Positions 22,038-32,907 are shown, counted from the stretch's first letter. The stretch: DNA of 47,431 nt from Multifurca ochricompacta (GCA_022496185.1 WTXG01000270.1:1-47431); one strand, 5' to 3'. A program made the numbers and translations. The notes: generated from the sequence alone by a model not told the origin.

Positions 22038-23737
22038 TTAACTATCCTTAGGCGCTTTAGGGTGTCGGGTGTGGAACTCCGAGATAAGGACCGGGGCAAA
22101 GATATTCCCGGCAGGCTCCCATGAGTTGTCAGAGTCTGGGAATCCTTTCCACTTGACTAGGTAATGCAGCTTGCACCCTCGGCCTTTATGTAAGGAGTCT
22201 AGAATCCACTCCACTTCCCACTCTGCTTCCCCATCGATTAATTCAGGGGGAGGTCTAGGGAAGTTTTCCCCATGCAGGGACATTTCTTTGTAAGGTGTCA
22301 GAAGCCGGGCATGGAAGACTGGATGGATCCTCCATGTGGACAGAAGCTCGAGTTCATATGACACATCTGACAGCTTCCTCGTTATCTTGAAAGGCCTGTG
22401 GCGTCGGGGAGCTAATTTGGCCGTGGGGTGTGACGTATGGATGTTCTTTCCCTCCAGCCAGATGAGGTCATTGGTTCGATAAGGCCTGAACTTTGACAGC
22501 CTTTTGGATAGGGTCCTTTGTGCCTTGAGCAGATTCTCATTGGCCAATTTCCTGATCTCTTCCCATTGGCCGATATGTTGCGCAGTCAAGGGACGTTCGT
22601 GGGTTTCTTGGTCCAGTTGGTCCATGGCGTCCATCCCATGATAAGTGAGAATGGAGGGGTCTTAGTAGTCCTGTTGGGCCATGAATTGTGTGCAAACTCT
22701 GCCGTTGCCAACCAGTCCGCCCAATCATCCTGTCGTCCATTACACCAGAACCGAAGGTACTGCTCTAGCCATTGGTTTGTTCTTTCTGATTGTCCATCAG
22801 TCTGTGGATGGTAGGCAGTCGAAATGTTTTGGGTGATGTCCAAGGTTTTACAGAGCACTCTAGCAAAAGCGGAAGTAAAGTGTGGGTCACGGTCAGAGAT
22901 AATTTTTTCTGGGAGGCCATAATGTCTGTAGACGTGATCCAGGTAGAGTTTGGCTACTCCTTCCGCCATGACGGACTCATTACAGGGTATGAATAATGCC
23001 GCTTTAGAGCAGTCGTGGTCAGTGATGGTCAAGATAGTGTCAAATCCTCTGGAGGTGGGGAGCTTGACAATGAAGTCCATTGCGATGGTCTGGAATGGTA
23101 GTGAGGCCGTAGGTACTATCAGGGACAGTGCTGGTGGATGTGGGTGCATGTTCACTTTATTGGCTTGGCAGTCTGCACATCCTTTCACATAGTCTTCCAC
23201 ATCCTTCTTCATGTTTGGCCACCAGTAATCTCGTCTAGCCAAAGCATATGTGTTTGCAATGCCGGGGTGGCCCGCAGAGGGAAGGTCGTGGTGAAAATGG
23301 ATCACCCCCCTCTTAATGTTGTCGCCACCAGTGACAACGAGCTGGTCCCCATCCTTCCACCAAAGGCCATCAAGCTTCTTTAAATTGTGTGCATCTGCCC
23401 ATGATTGACATAGTTGTTGATTCATATTTTGGGACACTTGGGCCCATAAATCCATGTTGTGGAGGCTCACGATGGCAGTTTTTGCAAAGACTTCTTCAGG
23501 AAGGACTGTGACATCATTGTTGTCCTCTGCTCCATTGTTCAAATCTGGCCATTGTGACAAAGCATCTGCATGCACATTGCAACTCCCTGTGATGTGTTTC
23601 AATACGAAGTTATATTCCTCCAATTCTAGGACTTCACGAGCAACCCGTCGACTAATCTTGTGGGGTTCCTTCCAGTACAGCAGGTTGGAGTGGTTGGTGT
23701 GGATAATGGTTTTGTGGGGGGTCCCTGCTAGGTACGG
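22038..23737 (-). pseudogene. Chromovirus 2 integrase and chromodomain
   Basis: A long frame to about 22586 holds the end of the RNase H linker (HITGSCNVHADALS), the zinc-binding region (HHDLPSAGHPG...CADCQANK), and the DDE core in IAMDFIVKLP, IISDRDPHF and [11 protein letters not shown]. The overlapping next frame (22634-22038) carries the C-terminal integrase part and a chromodomain ([11 protein letters not shown]...HYLVKWKGF...SWEPAGNIF), ending ...[12 protein letters not shown]. A frame change near 22600 separates the two. All catalytic residues are present. Confidence 0.85.
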
Positions 23738-25500
23738 TCACCAATGTCGTAACGCTTTTACAATGGCAAGCAGTTCTCTATCCCAAATGTCGTAGTTTCG
23801 TTCTGCCAGCAAGAATGTCTCCGAATAGAAGGTGACTGGATGGAGCAACCCTGTCACATCCTGTTGGTTTAGTACTGCTCCGTTCACAAAGTGTGAGGCG
23901 TCAACTTCGAGTTCAAAAGGTTTTTCTAGGTCTGGTTGCAAAAGGACTGGTTCTGAGCCTACAATGTCTCGGATCTGTTCAAAGGCTCGTTGCTGCGCGT
24001 CTCCCCAGTGCCAAGGTACATCCTTTTTCAATAGCCCATTCAATGGTTGGGCAATTCCCGAGAAACCTCGTACAAATCGTTGGTAGAAATTGCAGAACCC
24101 AATGAAGGATTGCACGTCTTTGGTACACATGGGTATGGGCCACTCCCGGATTCCTTGTACTTTTACCAGATCCATCCGGACACGTCCTCCTTCCAGGATA
24201 ACCCCTAGGTATTCTACACTTGGCTGTTCAAATGAACATTTGGCCGGTTTGAGATATAGGTCGTGTTCCCGTAAAATATCCAATACCTGGTGAACCCATT
24301 CTCGGTGATGGGCCAAATTGTCCGTTGTAGCCACAAGGATATCGTCCATGTACACCACTACTTCGCCCGTGAGGATGAGGTCACAGAAGATGTGATTCAT
24401 CATGGATTGAAAGGTGGCAGGTGAATTGGTGAGGCCAAAGAACATGACATTCGGCTCGAAGAGCCCTTGGTTGGTTTTAAATGCTGCTTTACATTGGTCT
24501 CCTTCCTTAATCCTGATGTTGTTGTATCCCCACTGGACATCCATCTTGGAAAAGAGGGACTTGTCCCGCATGGTATCAATGAGTTCGGAGATGAGGGGGA
24601 GGGGATAAGCATTCTTTATGGTATGGGCATTTATCCGTCGGTAGTCCTGAACAGGTCGAAGTTTACCATCCTTCTTTTTGATAAAGAAGAAAGGTGATGC
24701 ATATGGTGATTTTGATGGGCGGATGTATCCCTTTGCAAGATGCTCTTCAAGGAACGTCGTGAGTGCCACTTGCTCCTTCTGGGACAATGGATAAATTTTG
24801 CAATCGATGGCAGATGGGGTATCAGGTGTAAATCAATAGCATGGTCCCAAGGTCGCGCGGGTGGAAAGCATTGTGACTCTTCTTCTGAGAATACCTTCCA
24901 ATGTTGGTGATAAACTTCTGGTACCACCTCTTCAAAGGTCTTCTCTGTATGCCCTTCTACTGCCTTCTGGGCAAGTTCTGATACTTTGTGACATAACAGC
25001 AGTCTGCGTCCTCTTCCTGAGCTTTTGCATGTCGGATGGCATAATCGTATCCTAATGACGTAATAAGGACAGGGTAGAATTCCTTATCCATGGTTGCGTT
25101 GCTCCAATTGATCTTTGGTTTGAATGCAGCCAGCCATGGATATCCAAGGGTTAGATCTTCGTTTCCTAGATTGGTGACAAGGAATCGGATCACTTTCGTT
25201 TTTCCCCTACTTGGACATTGAGGTCAGTGTAGTGGGTAATTCTTCCGGCTTTGTTTGGCGTTCCGTCTATATTCCAGATGTTCTTTTCCTGGGGGAGTTC
25301 CAGCATCCCCAACCCATGGTTCTTGCCATTCGCGGCTGATGAAGTTATCAGTGGCCCCTGAGTCTATCAGGATGTCACGGTCGGCCGTCCTCTGTGTAGT
25401 CTCAAATGTACTGGTATTTTCAGTGATTTGAAGTGACTAGTATACACAGAGGTTACATGTAATGCTCACCCAGGCCAAAGGGGTTGAGCCAGTCAAAAAT
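23738..25500 (-). pseudogene. Chromovirus 2 protease, reverse transcriptase and RNase H
   Basis: Protease is recognisable from DILIDSGATDNFI (near 25375) and YPWLAAFKPKINW. After frameshifts around 25200-24790, the RT frame runs from KGYIRPSKSPYASPFFF through FSKMDV, FGLTNSPATFQ and VVYMDDILVA to RNase H (FELEVDASHF, RELLAIVKALRHW) and stops at 23738. At the RNase H TDHSNL position this copy reads TNHSNL in the following segment, a probable loss of a catalytic Asp through C-to-T change. Confidence 0.85.
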
Positions 25501-25556
25501 CCTTTTTGGAAACGCCTTTTCTACCAAAATGGCCCTTACTTCCTCGCTTTCCTTCA

Positions 25557-27000
25557 TCATGTTTGCCCATATTTCTTGCACCTTTTCTTCTTTTGTGGGT
25601 GTCTTTTGTCAACAGTGGGTGGATTGTTACAGATAGGTGCAACCATTGCTTCCGCCACTCGTGCTCCCTTCTTCGGGCATTCCCTCGACATATGGCCCAG
25701 CGCTCTGCAGCAAAAGCATCTTCCTTCCTTCATCAACATCTGCCTTTCATCTTCAGTAAGTGCAACCCGCACTCTGGATCTATCCACCAAGGTATCCATT
25801 GCATTTGGTCCCTTTGGGGGTGTGAGGGGTTTGACCCCGAAGGCAGCCTTCCACTGGTCATGGGTCTTTCCCTTCTTAGTGTCGACTCTGAAACATGTCT
25901 GGAAGTCGAGGTAATCTTGCTGCTGTCAGTGAGCAGCATTGACCCATCCATCCCAGTCCTGGGGGTGGTGGAACTGGATGATATTCTTAACCAGTGGGTT
26001 GGGCAATCCTTGTGAGAAAGGTCCAGCGTTGCCTCTTCATCTGTATTGTACCCTGCCCTGTTGGCCAGGCTTCTGAATTTTGCTACATAGGCATCCAGCT
26101 CCCCTTTCTCCATTTGAGGGACTTCAACTCTCGGGCAGCCTTCTGCTTGGCCTGTCTGTCTGTAAATGCATCTTTGAATCTCTGAGCAATAGTTTCCCAG
26201 AGGACTTCATTAGTGGTACGACAACCACTTTCGATTTGTTCATTTAGCCACTCCAATTGCTCCATGGTCCAGTCATCTACGGCCTCCCCTCTTATCAGAG
26301 ACAAGAACAGGTTGGCATGTTGGAACGGGTTTATGATCTGGGGAACATCATGGTTGAAGTTTTTGAACGTCGTAAACTCCAACATGAATTTCTTGCTCTG
26401 CGAGCGATCCCCGGTGAATGTCTGGGGTAGTACTCCTGACAGTCGTCCAGAGGGTGGGGGTATGTTCGGTGGCATCATGACTGGCGGAGGTGGCGGGGGT
26501 GGAGGGGCTGGGTCTGGGAGTTGGGCGGCAATAGTGGACATCTTTTGTTTAGTCGGGGTGGTGGTGCTAGTGGATCATGTGGATATCTGAGGAGTTGTCA
26601 AAGCAGGGGCTCTGATCGTGACAACTGCCGGTGCAACTGGGGTTGTAGTTGACACTAATACCAGTGCTTCTTCACTATGTTCTTCTACGTACTCTTCTGG
26701 TTCAGAGTCCGTGACAATGGCCAGGGGATTTTCTCTCCACAGTCCTAGTCCAAATTCAGGTGGGGTGGGTCCTGTAGTGACCCAAGAGTGTTGGCTATCC
26801 GAGTATCGGATATGATACCAAACTCTCTTTTCGTCATCGTATTCTACCGGTTGGTATCTTCCATCGTGATAGACGTAGTATCCAAACTCAGACTCAAAAT
26901 CTTTCCAGGTGGCAGAGCCAAGTACTTGCTGTGAAAGATTATGTTCGTCTCTTCGTTCAATGAGTTCTTCTCAAAATAAGGTCTGACTGCGGCTGGAAGC
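25557..27000 (-). pseudogene. Chromovirus 2 gag with zinc knuckle
   Basis: Same layout as chromovirus 1 gag: N-terminal FGYYVYHDGRYQPVEYDDE region, Pro-rich linker (a run of Pro near 26490), capsid-like TFTGDRSQSKKFMLEF...LFLSLIRGEAVDDW, and an intact CX2CX4HX4C knuckle (CFCCRALGHMSREC) near 25710. An early TGA lies after ...SQTLF near 26973, and there are frameshifts near 26115 and 26020. It too begins at GTG rather than ATG. Confidence 0.8.
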
Positions 27001-27022
27001 CACAATGAGAGACTCGACTTGA

Positions 27023-27601
27023 TGTTATGCCCGGTGCGGGACATTCCACACAACTTGTGTGACAGCGTGGTTCATGAGTTCAGATAAGAAACCAATAAGG
27101 CTTCTTGGAGTTTGAGTGGGACGAGTCAAAGTCAGAGGGGCACCCCCTAAGACAATGTTGAGCGGAAAAGTGCCAGAAGCACTTGAGACAACCTGAGTCA
27201 AAGATCCAAAGGGATGTCCAGAAGACAGGCACTGATGTATTCAATAAGTCGAGTCTGAGGCTTACAAGGTAGCTACAGTGGGCTTATATACATAACTCAA
27301 CAGGCATCTACGAGATAAGGATATGGAGTCAAGTGGGCCCGAATATATGGAAGCAGATGGCGTAAAGTCTAGCTTCTGATAGGGTATTAAGTAAATGTCC
27401 GGTCTTAACGATAAGGAGATAAGAATGCAAACATAGGTAAACATCGGGTCAACATATACAAAGCAGATCACGGGGATGGGAGCAGGGCATGTGACGGATC
27501 CCACAATGGGGATGTGATTGAAAAGTGCAAAGTGGGTGGCAAGGAGGGGTCGTCATTGGGCAGTAGAAAGAAAACGGGGACGGACGGCAGAGGTTGTAAC
27601 A
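27023..27601 (-). repeat. 5' LTR of chromovirus 2
   Basis: 579 bp from TGTTATGCCCGG to GGTTGTAACA, upstream of gag on the minus strand. It is followed by the AATAC duplication. Confidence 0.95.
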
Positions 27602-27835
27602 AATACACATATTTCAGCAACATCTGTGAATGTTGAGCGCGTTTTCAGCACAGGCCGCATTCTTTTGTCACACCTCTGCTCTCGCCTCTCAATTCAGTCA
27701 ACTCGAGCTTTGATGATGGTTGGGGAATGGAGCAAGCTGGGATATGTCAAGAATAGTGATGTAAAAGCTGCAACTATCCTCCCAGAGGTTGAGGGAGAGG
27801 AGGAGGAGCTTGAGGAAGATTGGGATTTGATTTGA
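27602..27835 (+). pseudogene. hAT transposase, C-terminal dimerisation domain
   Basis: After the rest of the intron (acceptor TTTCAG near 27616) the last exon encodes TSVNVERVFSTGRILLSHLCSRLS, the signature of the hAT C-terminal dimerisation domain. It joins in frame to LTIPA encoded before chromovirus 2. It ends in an acidic tail (EGEEEELEEDWDLI) and a stop at 27833-27835. This exon has no lesion. Confidence 0.85.
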
Positions 27836-28073
27836 CTGGCATTATTTACTAGTACAATGTATGCACACAGTAACTATTTATACTTATCGTATGACAAAAG
27901 TGGGTTAGAATGAGAGGTACTGGGTACAAGGCAAAGGGGCACGCAAAGGAAGTGGAACTGTATGCTGAAAATGCAGGACAGTTGCACAATCTTATCTCCT
28001 CGGGTCTGACCGGGCCCATTTTCCAAAATGCGCAGAAATGCACAGAAGCACAGAATAACAGTCGCTTGAGTGC

Positions 28074-29330
28074 TGCCGTCCATGTGCTTCCCTCCAATCG
28101 GTTCACATGGCCAACTGGTGTCTTGCTCTGAACGCCATTTGCCACCCTGTCCTCACCTATGGCTCCCAGCTCTGGGTCCGATCCAAACAAGCTGCTGGCT
28201 TGATCAAGCTCCTACAGGGAGTCACCAACCACATGGTCAAAGTGGTCTCTGGGTCTTTCCACACGGCTCCCATGAACTGGTACGCCTTCTCTCCATGACT
28301 CACTATATGCAGAAGCTCACAGACACCACTTCACTCCGCTACTCGTCCCTCCCTCCCCGGTCCCAACCATCCATCCACCTTTCCACTGAGGCAGATGATG
28401 CCATTTGGGCCCCCTTGTCTCGGCCTCGACAACACATGCAGCCAGCACGACCCACACCACTTATGATGCTGGCGGCACGCACCCCTCCACTGGCCTGCCC
28501 AGTGGATGTGCTTGCACTCGCCCCCTGGGAACTCCCAGAGTGGGGCGACCACGTCTCCTACAATGGGGTTACCCACCCTCAACTCAGCAAGGATGCCCTT
28601 GCCGCGCATCTTTCCCAGCCTCGTGTGTTGGTCATCCTTGTACATGTTGCCATGTCCCTATCCAGCGCAGGCCATGGCAACAAAAAGGTAGTGGGGGCCA
28701 CTGCAGTGACCCTTATGGATCAACGGGGTGAGTGGATCATGGAGTGGTGTTGGGGCTTGGGAGTCACTAGGGCTGACATGGAGTTGTTTGGGCTGGCTCG
28801 CACCATGAGCTGGCTCTGCAATTTTCTGGGTGAGTCCTTGGTTCCTCTGTCTGTGGTACTGACTGCCTCCTCTTCTTCCTTCCTCCTCTCCCTCCGCTCA
28901 CACAACCCACGCAAGTTCACTGGCGACTTCGTGCTTTTCCAGTGGTCGCTCTCCACTTTGCTGTCAACTTTCCCAGACCCACCTCAAGTTCATGTGGATT
29001 CCAGCGGTCAAGACTTACCATCCCATGATGGCTTCCTCGAAGGCTGCTACCCATTCCTGCACAACAATGTCCCTTCGTGACCTGGACAAACGCCCTTCTC
29101 TGAAGTGGCGTGCCCTCTCCTGCCTCCGTGCCTATGACAATTGGCGTGAGGAATGACTCTGTGACCGCGCCCACGTGGCTCCCTCTGAGAACACGGCTGG
29201 CAGCGACTACCACACCTACTCCCTGTCAATAGACCGGCCTCCCAATGGCTCCAATCACCCACTCTGGACAGCAGCTACCAAGAAGCGGAACGTTTGTCAA
29301 GCCCATCGCTTCCCATCGACCACGTGAGCC
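28074..29330 (+). pseudogene. LINE ORF2 remnant: RT end and RNase H
   Basis: One frame (to about 28298) encodes NAICHPVLTYGSQLWVRSK...GLIKLLQGVTNHMVKVVSGSF, the RT thumb region of fungal LINEs. After a frame change, 28295-29080 encodes LTDTTSLRYSSLPP and an RNase H-like part (ATAVTLMDQRGEWIMEWCWGLG, then DMELFGLARTMSWL). Sequence to about 29330 continues a degenerate C-terminus (SLKWRALSCLRAYDNWREE, then stop). Lesions show it is dead. Confidence 0.7.
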
Positions 29331-29463
29331 GGATTGAGTTTGCTGGTGGATATGTAGGACTTGGTAAGTTTTTTCTTTCTTTGTTCTTGAACAGTCTCTG
29401 TTTCGGATGGCCATTTACCTTAGTTTACACTGTTTTTTTCTCCCAGGTTTTACACCATGACAC

Positions 29464-29670
29464 TTTGTTGTCACTCCCATTTATTGTCTGTAGTAGTAGT
29501 AGCTACGTTGTTTCCTGATGTGGCCGCACGATTGGGCACTGTCCTGCAAGCACGTTATAAAATCATTTTGTTGTTGCTCCCACTCATTGTCTGTAGTAGT
29601 AGTAGCTACATTGTTTCTCCTGATGTGGCCGCGCAATTGGGCACCATCCCGCAAGCATGTTATGAAGTCA
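29464..29670 (+). repeat. Two tandem 103-bp units in the LINE 3' UTR
   Basis: Units starting at about 29464 and 29567 share TTGTCTGTAGTAGTAGTAGC, then GATGTGGCCGC and a TTGGGCAC...GCAAGCA..TTAT block. They lie just before the A-rich tail. Differences are mainly transitions. Confidence 0.75.
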
Positions 29671-29691
29671 ATTACAAAAAAAAAACAAAAA

Positions 29692-29988
29692 AACAGTTGT
29701 GCTTGTATGAAATTAAACCAAAATAATGAAATAATAATGTAAATAAAGTATCCATTTCATTTTCTGAACACAAACCAGCAAATTTTGAGGGATATTGAGT
29801 AGCCATAAACAAATGCGTGGTGTCCAAGTCCTTATCGCCTTGGTCCGGGATGGCCCAGGCTGGTCATCCGAAATGCGCGATGCAAGTAAAGAACTTGCAC
29901 GCGTTTTCATGGGTAACCCGTGGGTAACCCACAGGTACGGGTACAGGTACCAACAAGGATACCCCAGGGTTACCCCTGCCAATCACTA
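29692..29988 (+). repeat. hAT right end (first copy)
   Basis: Matches a terminal unit of the 3859-5308 element: AATAATGAAATAATAATG, GGCCCAGG, ATGCAAGTAAAGAACTTGCA, GGGTA-rich subterminal DNA and the end AATCACTA. Many former CpG sites read TG or CA. Confidence 0.75.
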
Positions 29989-30623
29989 ATTATCTTAATC
30001 TTATGAACATAAAACAGTAATTTTTGAGGGATCTTAAGGAGCCATGAATGAATGCATTGTGTCCAAGTGCATATCTCCTTGACCAGGATGTTCCAGGCTG
30101 GATGTCTAAAATGCGCAATGCAAGTAAAGAACTTGCACACATTTCATTTTATGGGTAACCCAGGTATCAAAACAATTATCCAGGGGTTACCCCTGCCAAT
30201 GTCTATGTGTTCATCAAATTTTTTTGCATTCTGTGCAGTTATCTGACAGGCTCTTCATCAATGTTCTATAACATCCTATCTAATCATCTCTGTATACTGG
30301 GGTGGATTTTAGTTGTGCTTGTATAAAATTGAAAGCAGAATAATAAGATAAAAATGGAATAATAAATTATCTTAATCTTCTAAACATAAAACAAGAGTCA
30401 TTGAGGGATCTTAAGCAGCCACAAATGAATGCGTTGTGTATTGCCTTGGTCCGGGAAGGCCCAGGCTGGTCATCTGAAATGCACAATGCAAGTAAAGAAC
30501 TTGCATGCATTTTCACAGGTGACCTGCAGGTAACCTGTGGGTTACCTGTACCCATAGTGACAGGTATGGGTATGGGTACAGGTACCAATGAGGATACCCC
30601 AGGGTTACCCCTGCCAATCACTA
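29989..30623 (+). repeat. hAT right end (second copy)
   Basis: Begins ATTATCTTAATCTTATGAAC, the interior of a hAT right end, and continues through two more units to a second terminus AATCACTA at 30623. The next octamer is GTTGACTG, which matches no left flank in the window. It looks like the remainder of an outer hAT into which the first one had inserted. Confidence 0.65.
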
Positions 30624-30812
30624 GTTGACTGCCTGGACAGTGGGTTGTATGCAAAGGGGAGGATTTGGAAGTGGGACAAAAGATGAGAGTGAGGGTGAAA
30701 GTGCAAAGACATGAAGTGAACAGTTCAATAGCAAGGGGTGAGAAGCCTTCCACAAGGTGGGGCTAGTCTCCTAGGTAATCAGGAACCAGATCACAAGTGG
30801 ACAGTCTGGAGC
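30624..30812. other. Unassigned flank of the solo LTR
   Basis: No gene or recognisable element. Together with 31319-31640, which contains a TTTATATAC box, it may be parts of one older LTR split by the 30813-31313 insertion. Confidence 0.25.
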
Positions 30813-31313
30813 TGTCACAGTTAGGTGCGGAACTGTGTCGGGGTCGGACAGGAGCAAGTCTTCCAAGTCAAGATTCAAGGTCACAGTAAGAGCAAATTCA
30901 GTTCAAGCCCACAACGAAGTCAGAGGGCACGCGCGTGAGATTCAAAGTCGACGGCAGAGACTCTAAGTCCTGCAACAAGTTCAAGATGATGAAGGCTCTC
31001 CAAGTCACATCTTGGAGAGTTCAAGTGGGGCTCTAACTGAGAGGATTCAATGAAGTCCGAAGCACCTTGGATTGAACACAAGAGAACAGACTTAGTCTGT
31101 CTCTCTACTCTAGTAGGTCTTTAAATACATGTAGTTCTAGCTATGTCATAGTAAATAGAAGGTTCTAGTTCTATGATATAATATCTAAATGGTTGTGCAG
31201 TAGAACGAGCTAGAACTAAGGAGAATTAGGAGGGGTTAGGCCCTCAGTAAGCAAAACACCGGTGAAACACAATGTCAAGTCATTAGTAACGTCGCAGGGA
31301 GAATTCTGTCACA
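30813..31313 (-). mobile_element. Solo LTR, same family as 11146-11852
   Basis: 501 bp with TGTCACAG...CTGTCACA ends and the duplication GGAGC at 30808-30812 and 31314-31318. It shares the ACAAGAGAACAGACTTA/GTCTGTCTC block and GAGTTCAAG stretch with the 707-bp LTR but is about 200 bp shorter. Orientation is provisional. Confidence 0.75.
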
Positions 31314-31318
31314 GGAGC

Positions 31319-31966
31319 TGTCCATTCTATTCCCAAAGGGTTTATATACATAATTACAACTGGGACTTTGGTCTGTGCACTACTTTAGGGGAGGTTTACT
31401 TCACTTTAACTCCCCTCTGATCCACCAATAAGAATATCCCCACTTGTGGGCTTAGAAATCTGCAGTCTGCAGTCTGTGGACTGCTGTTTAGGCATTGTGG
31501 GGTTCTGTTAGTATTCTTCCCACAGGTCTCCAATTTGGCAGGAGTCTGGCCCTAGTCTGGACTGGCCCTTCTCTGGTCTTAATCTAGGGTTACCTTCATT
31601 TCTGAGGGTTCTGCAGGGTCTCTGAGAGCATCCAGCAATTTCTAGGGGTCAGGAGATTTCTAGGGTGTCAGTTCATGACACACACCAGGCATTACAAATT
31701 CTGTGCATTCTGTGCAGTTTTCAACAGGCATCTTTCATGTTATCTACATTATACAACAGCATTATATTACAGCAAAGGCATTATGAATTAAATGACATAA
31801 AAAGACTGGTTTTTATCAGTCTTTTGGTGATGCTTGAAGATGTAAGACCAGTTAACTGCATGAAGTGAAGGTGCATTAACTGGGACTGATTTTCAGTCTT
31901 TTTTTGGTTTGGTCTGGTCTGGTTCCAGTCTTTTTTCAGTTAATTTAACCAAACCTTCACACCCTA
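31319..31966. other. Unassigned repeat-rich sequence
   Basis: No gene. 31655 (TAGGGTGTCAG) and the reverse of 31966 (TAGGGTGTGAAGG) could be inverted ends of a 310-bp hAT-like miniature element. However, the flanking octamers (GAGATTTC, GTCTTCTG) do not match, so this is not called. Confidence 0.3.
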
Positions 31967-32175
31967 GTCTTCTGGACAGACTCTAAGAGACTTGACTAAG
32001 AACACTCTTGTGCTTCAGGCACTTTCTGCTCAACAGTGTCTAAGGGATTAGCTCCTTGGCATTAACCTCTCATTTCTCCCTCAGTACACCTATAATATGG
32101 TGAACAAAGAACTATCAATTGACTTAGCTACACAAGCACACACATCATGACAAATGTCCAGCACTAGACATTACA
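31967..32175 (+). repeat. Diverged chromovirus-family LTR fragment
   Basis: From GTCTTCTGGAC to GACATTACA it follows the inner half of the family LTR in plus orientation. Shared blocks are TTCTGGAC, GACTTGACT, TTTCTGCTCAACA and the terminal TCCAGCACTAGACATTACA. It is much more diverged than the other family LTRs and lacks the first half. Confidence 0.55.
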
Positions 32176-32872
32176 CTCACAGTCTGGCACCTCAGGTATT
32201 GCCACCACATGGTGGACAGACACCAACTGCATCACCTTTGCTACATCAACAACAGGTGGTTGGTGGGTCTGGCATGACATATTAGGCATTCTGCAGCATT
32301 AGGAGATATCTCCAGTGGCTCTATCTAACCTCACCTCACTTCTATAGCCTTTTTCTTTTTTGTGTTTGTGTTATGTTGTGGACATTAGTTTTTTTTTTAT
32401 GCTTTTCTTTTGCTACTGATTCAATTTAGTGATGATTTATTTGGAACTTGAAGATCACGCATGCAAAGATGATTTTGGTGTGTGGGGGTGGCTCACGTGG
32501 GCATGAGACTTGGGGTGCATAGCGGAGATACCCGAGATACACACGTACTGCACAGCCTCATGTCATGTGTTATCAATTCGGTGCCGGTGATGCCTCCGCA
32601 AATTATTATAATTAAATATAAATTAAACAAATTAAACAAATTAAATACACACCGCGCCGCGTATGTGCCTCTCAGTAGTTCGTACCCCTGACCTCGAATT
32701 TTGTTTTATTTTGTACTAGTCGTAGGCTTTTAGCGACATTGCTATTACAACCCCCCAACCCCCCAGGCTTTATTTATATATGGGCGCATCTACGAGTTTT
32801 GATGCCCCTTGATCTGCATCATCCACATCAAAGGACTGAATATCCTTGAGCGAGCCGTGTAACGTATAACAT

Positions 32873-32907
32873 CCACCTCCACCTCCACCTCCACCTCCAC
32901 CTCCACC
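32873..32907 (+). repeat. CCACCT hexanucleotide microsatellite
   Basis: Six uninterrupted CCACCT or phase-shifted units. They are absent from the left duplication copy. The 100 bp before it, read on the minus strand, is open and ends DADQGASKLVDAPIYK-stop, but there is no other sign of a gene. Confidence 0.8.

Larger units (their letters stand above)
20154..27601 (-). mobile_element. Chromovirus 2: full-length Ty3/gypsy chromodomain retrotransposon
   Basis: A 7448-bp element has 579-bp LTRs and the 5-bp duplication AATAC at 20149-20153 and 27602-27606. It lies within an intron of the hAT transposase gene. Domain order is the same as in chromovirus 1, including the two extra 3' frames. The two LTRs differ at roughly 20 sites, almost all transitions at positions that look like former CpGs, so this copy is older and probably methylated. 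It has premature stops or frameshifts in gag, protease, RNase H, frame A and frame B, but the integrase and chromodomain frames are nearly intact. Confidence 0.95.
28057..29691 (+). mobile_element. 5'-truncated LINE (non-LTR retrotransposon)
   Basis: The insert sits in the hAT 3' region. It ends in an A-rich tail (29675-29692) and is bordered by AACAGTCGCTTG (28057-28068) and AACAGTTGTGCTTG (from 29692), a likely imperfect target duplication. It begins inside the reverse transcriptase, as usual when reverse transcription stops early. Confidence 0.75.
5465..29988 (+). mobile_element. Large hAT DNA transposon, interrupted by nested insertions
   Basis: The left terminus reads TAGTGATTGTCAAAGGG and the nearest right terminus, at 29988, reads AATCACTA, its inverted partner. 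Between them is a hAT transposase gene on the plus strand (7396-27835). Removing chromovirus 1, the 19113 solo LTR, chromovirus 2 and the LINE leaves an element of roughly 5.5 kb. The flanking octamers do not match (GTCAAAGT on the left, ATTATCTT on the right), so the present ends were probably brought together by recombination between hAT copies. Two nested LTR insertions fall in exons and one in an intron. The transposase also carries its own frameshifts, so the copy is dead. Confidence 0.75.

Noticed and set aside
28070..28290. First part of the 336-codon plus-strand frame as a single protein
   Set aside because: LINE homology in this stretch is in another frame; the long frame is partly fortuitous.
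31655..31966. Possible 310-bp miniature hAT with TAGGGTGT inverted ends
   Set aside because: The match is only about 8 bp and the flanking octamers differ.
32176..32310. Frame with WHLRYCHH resembling a copia pre-integrase motif
   Set aside because: Too short and weak; no other copia domain nearby.
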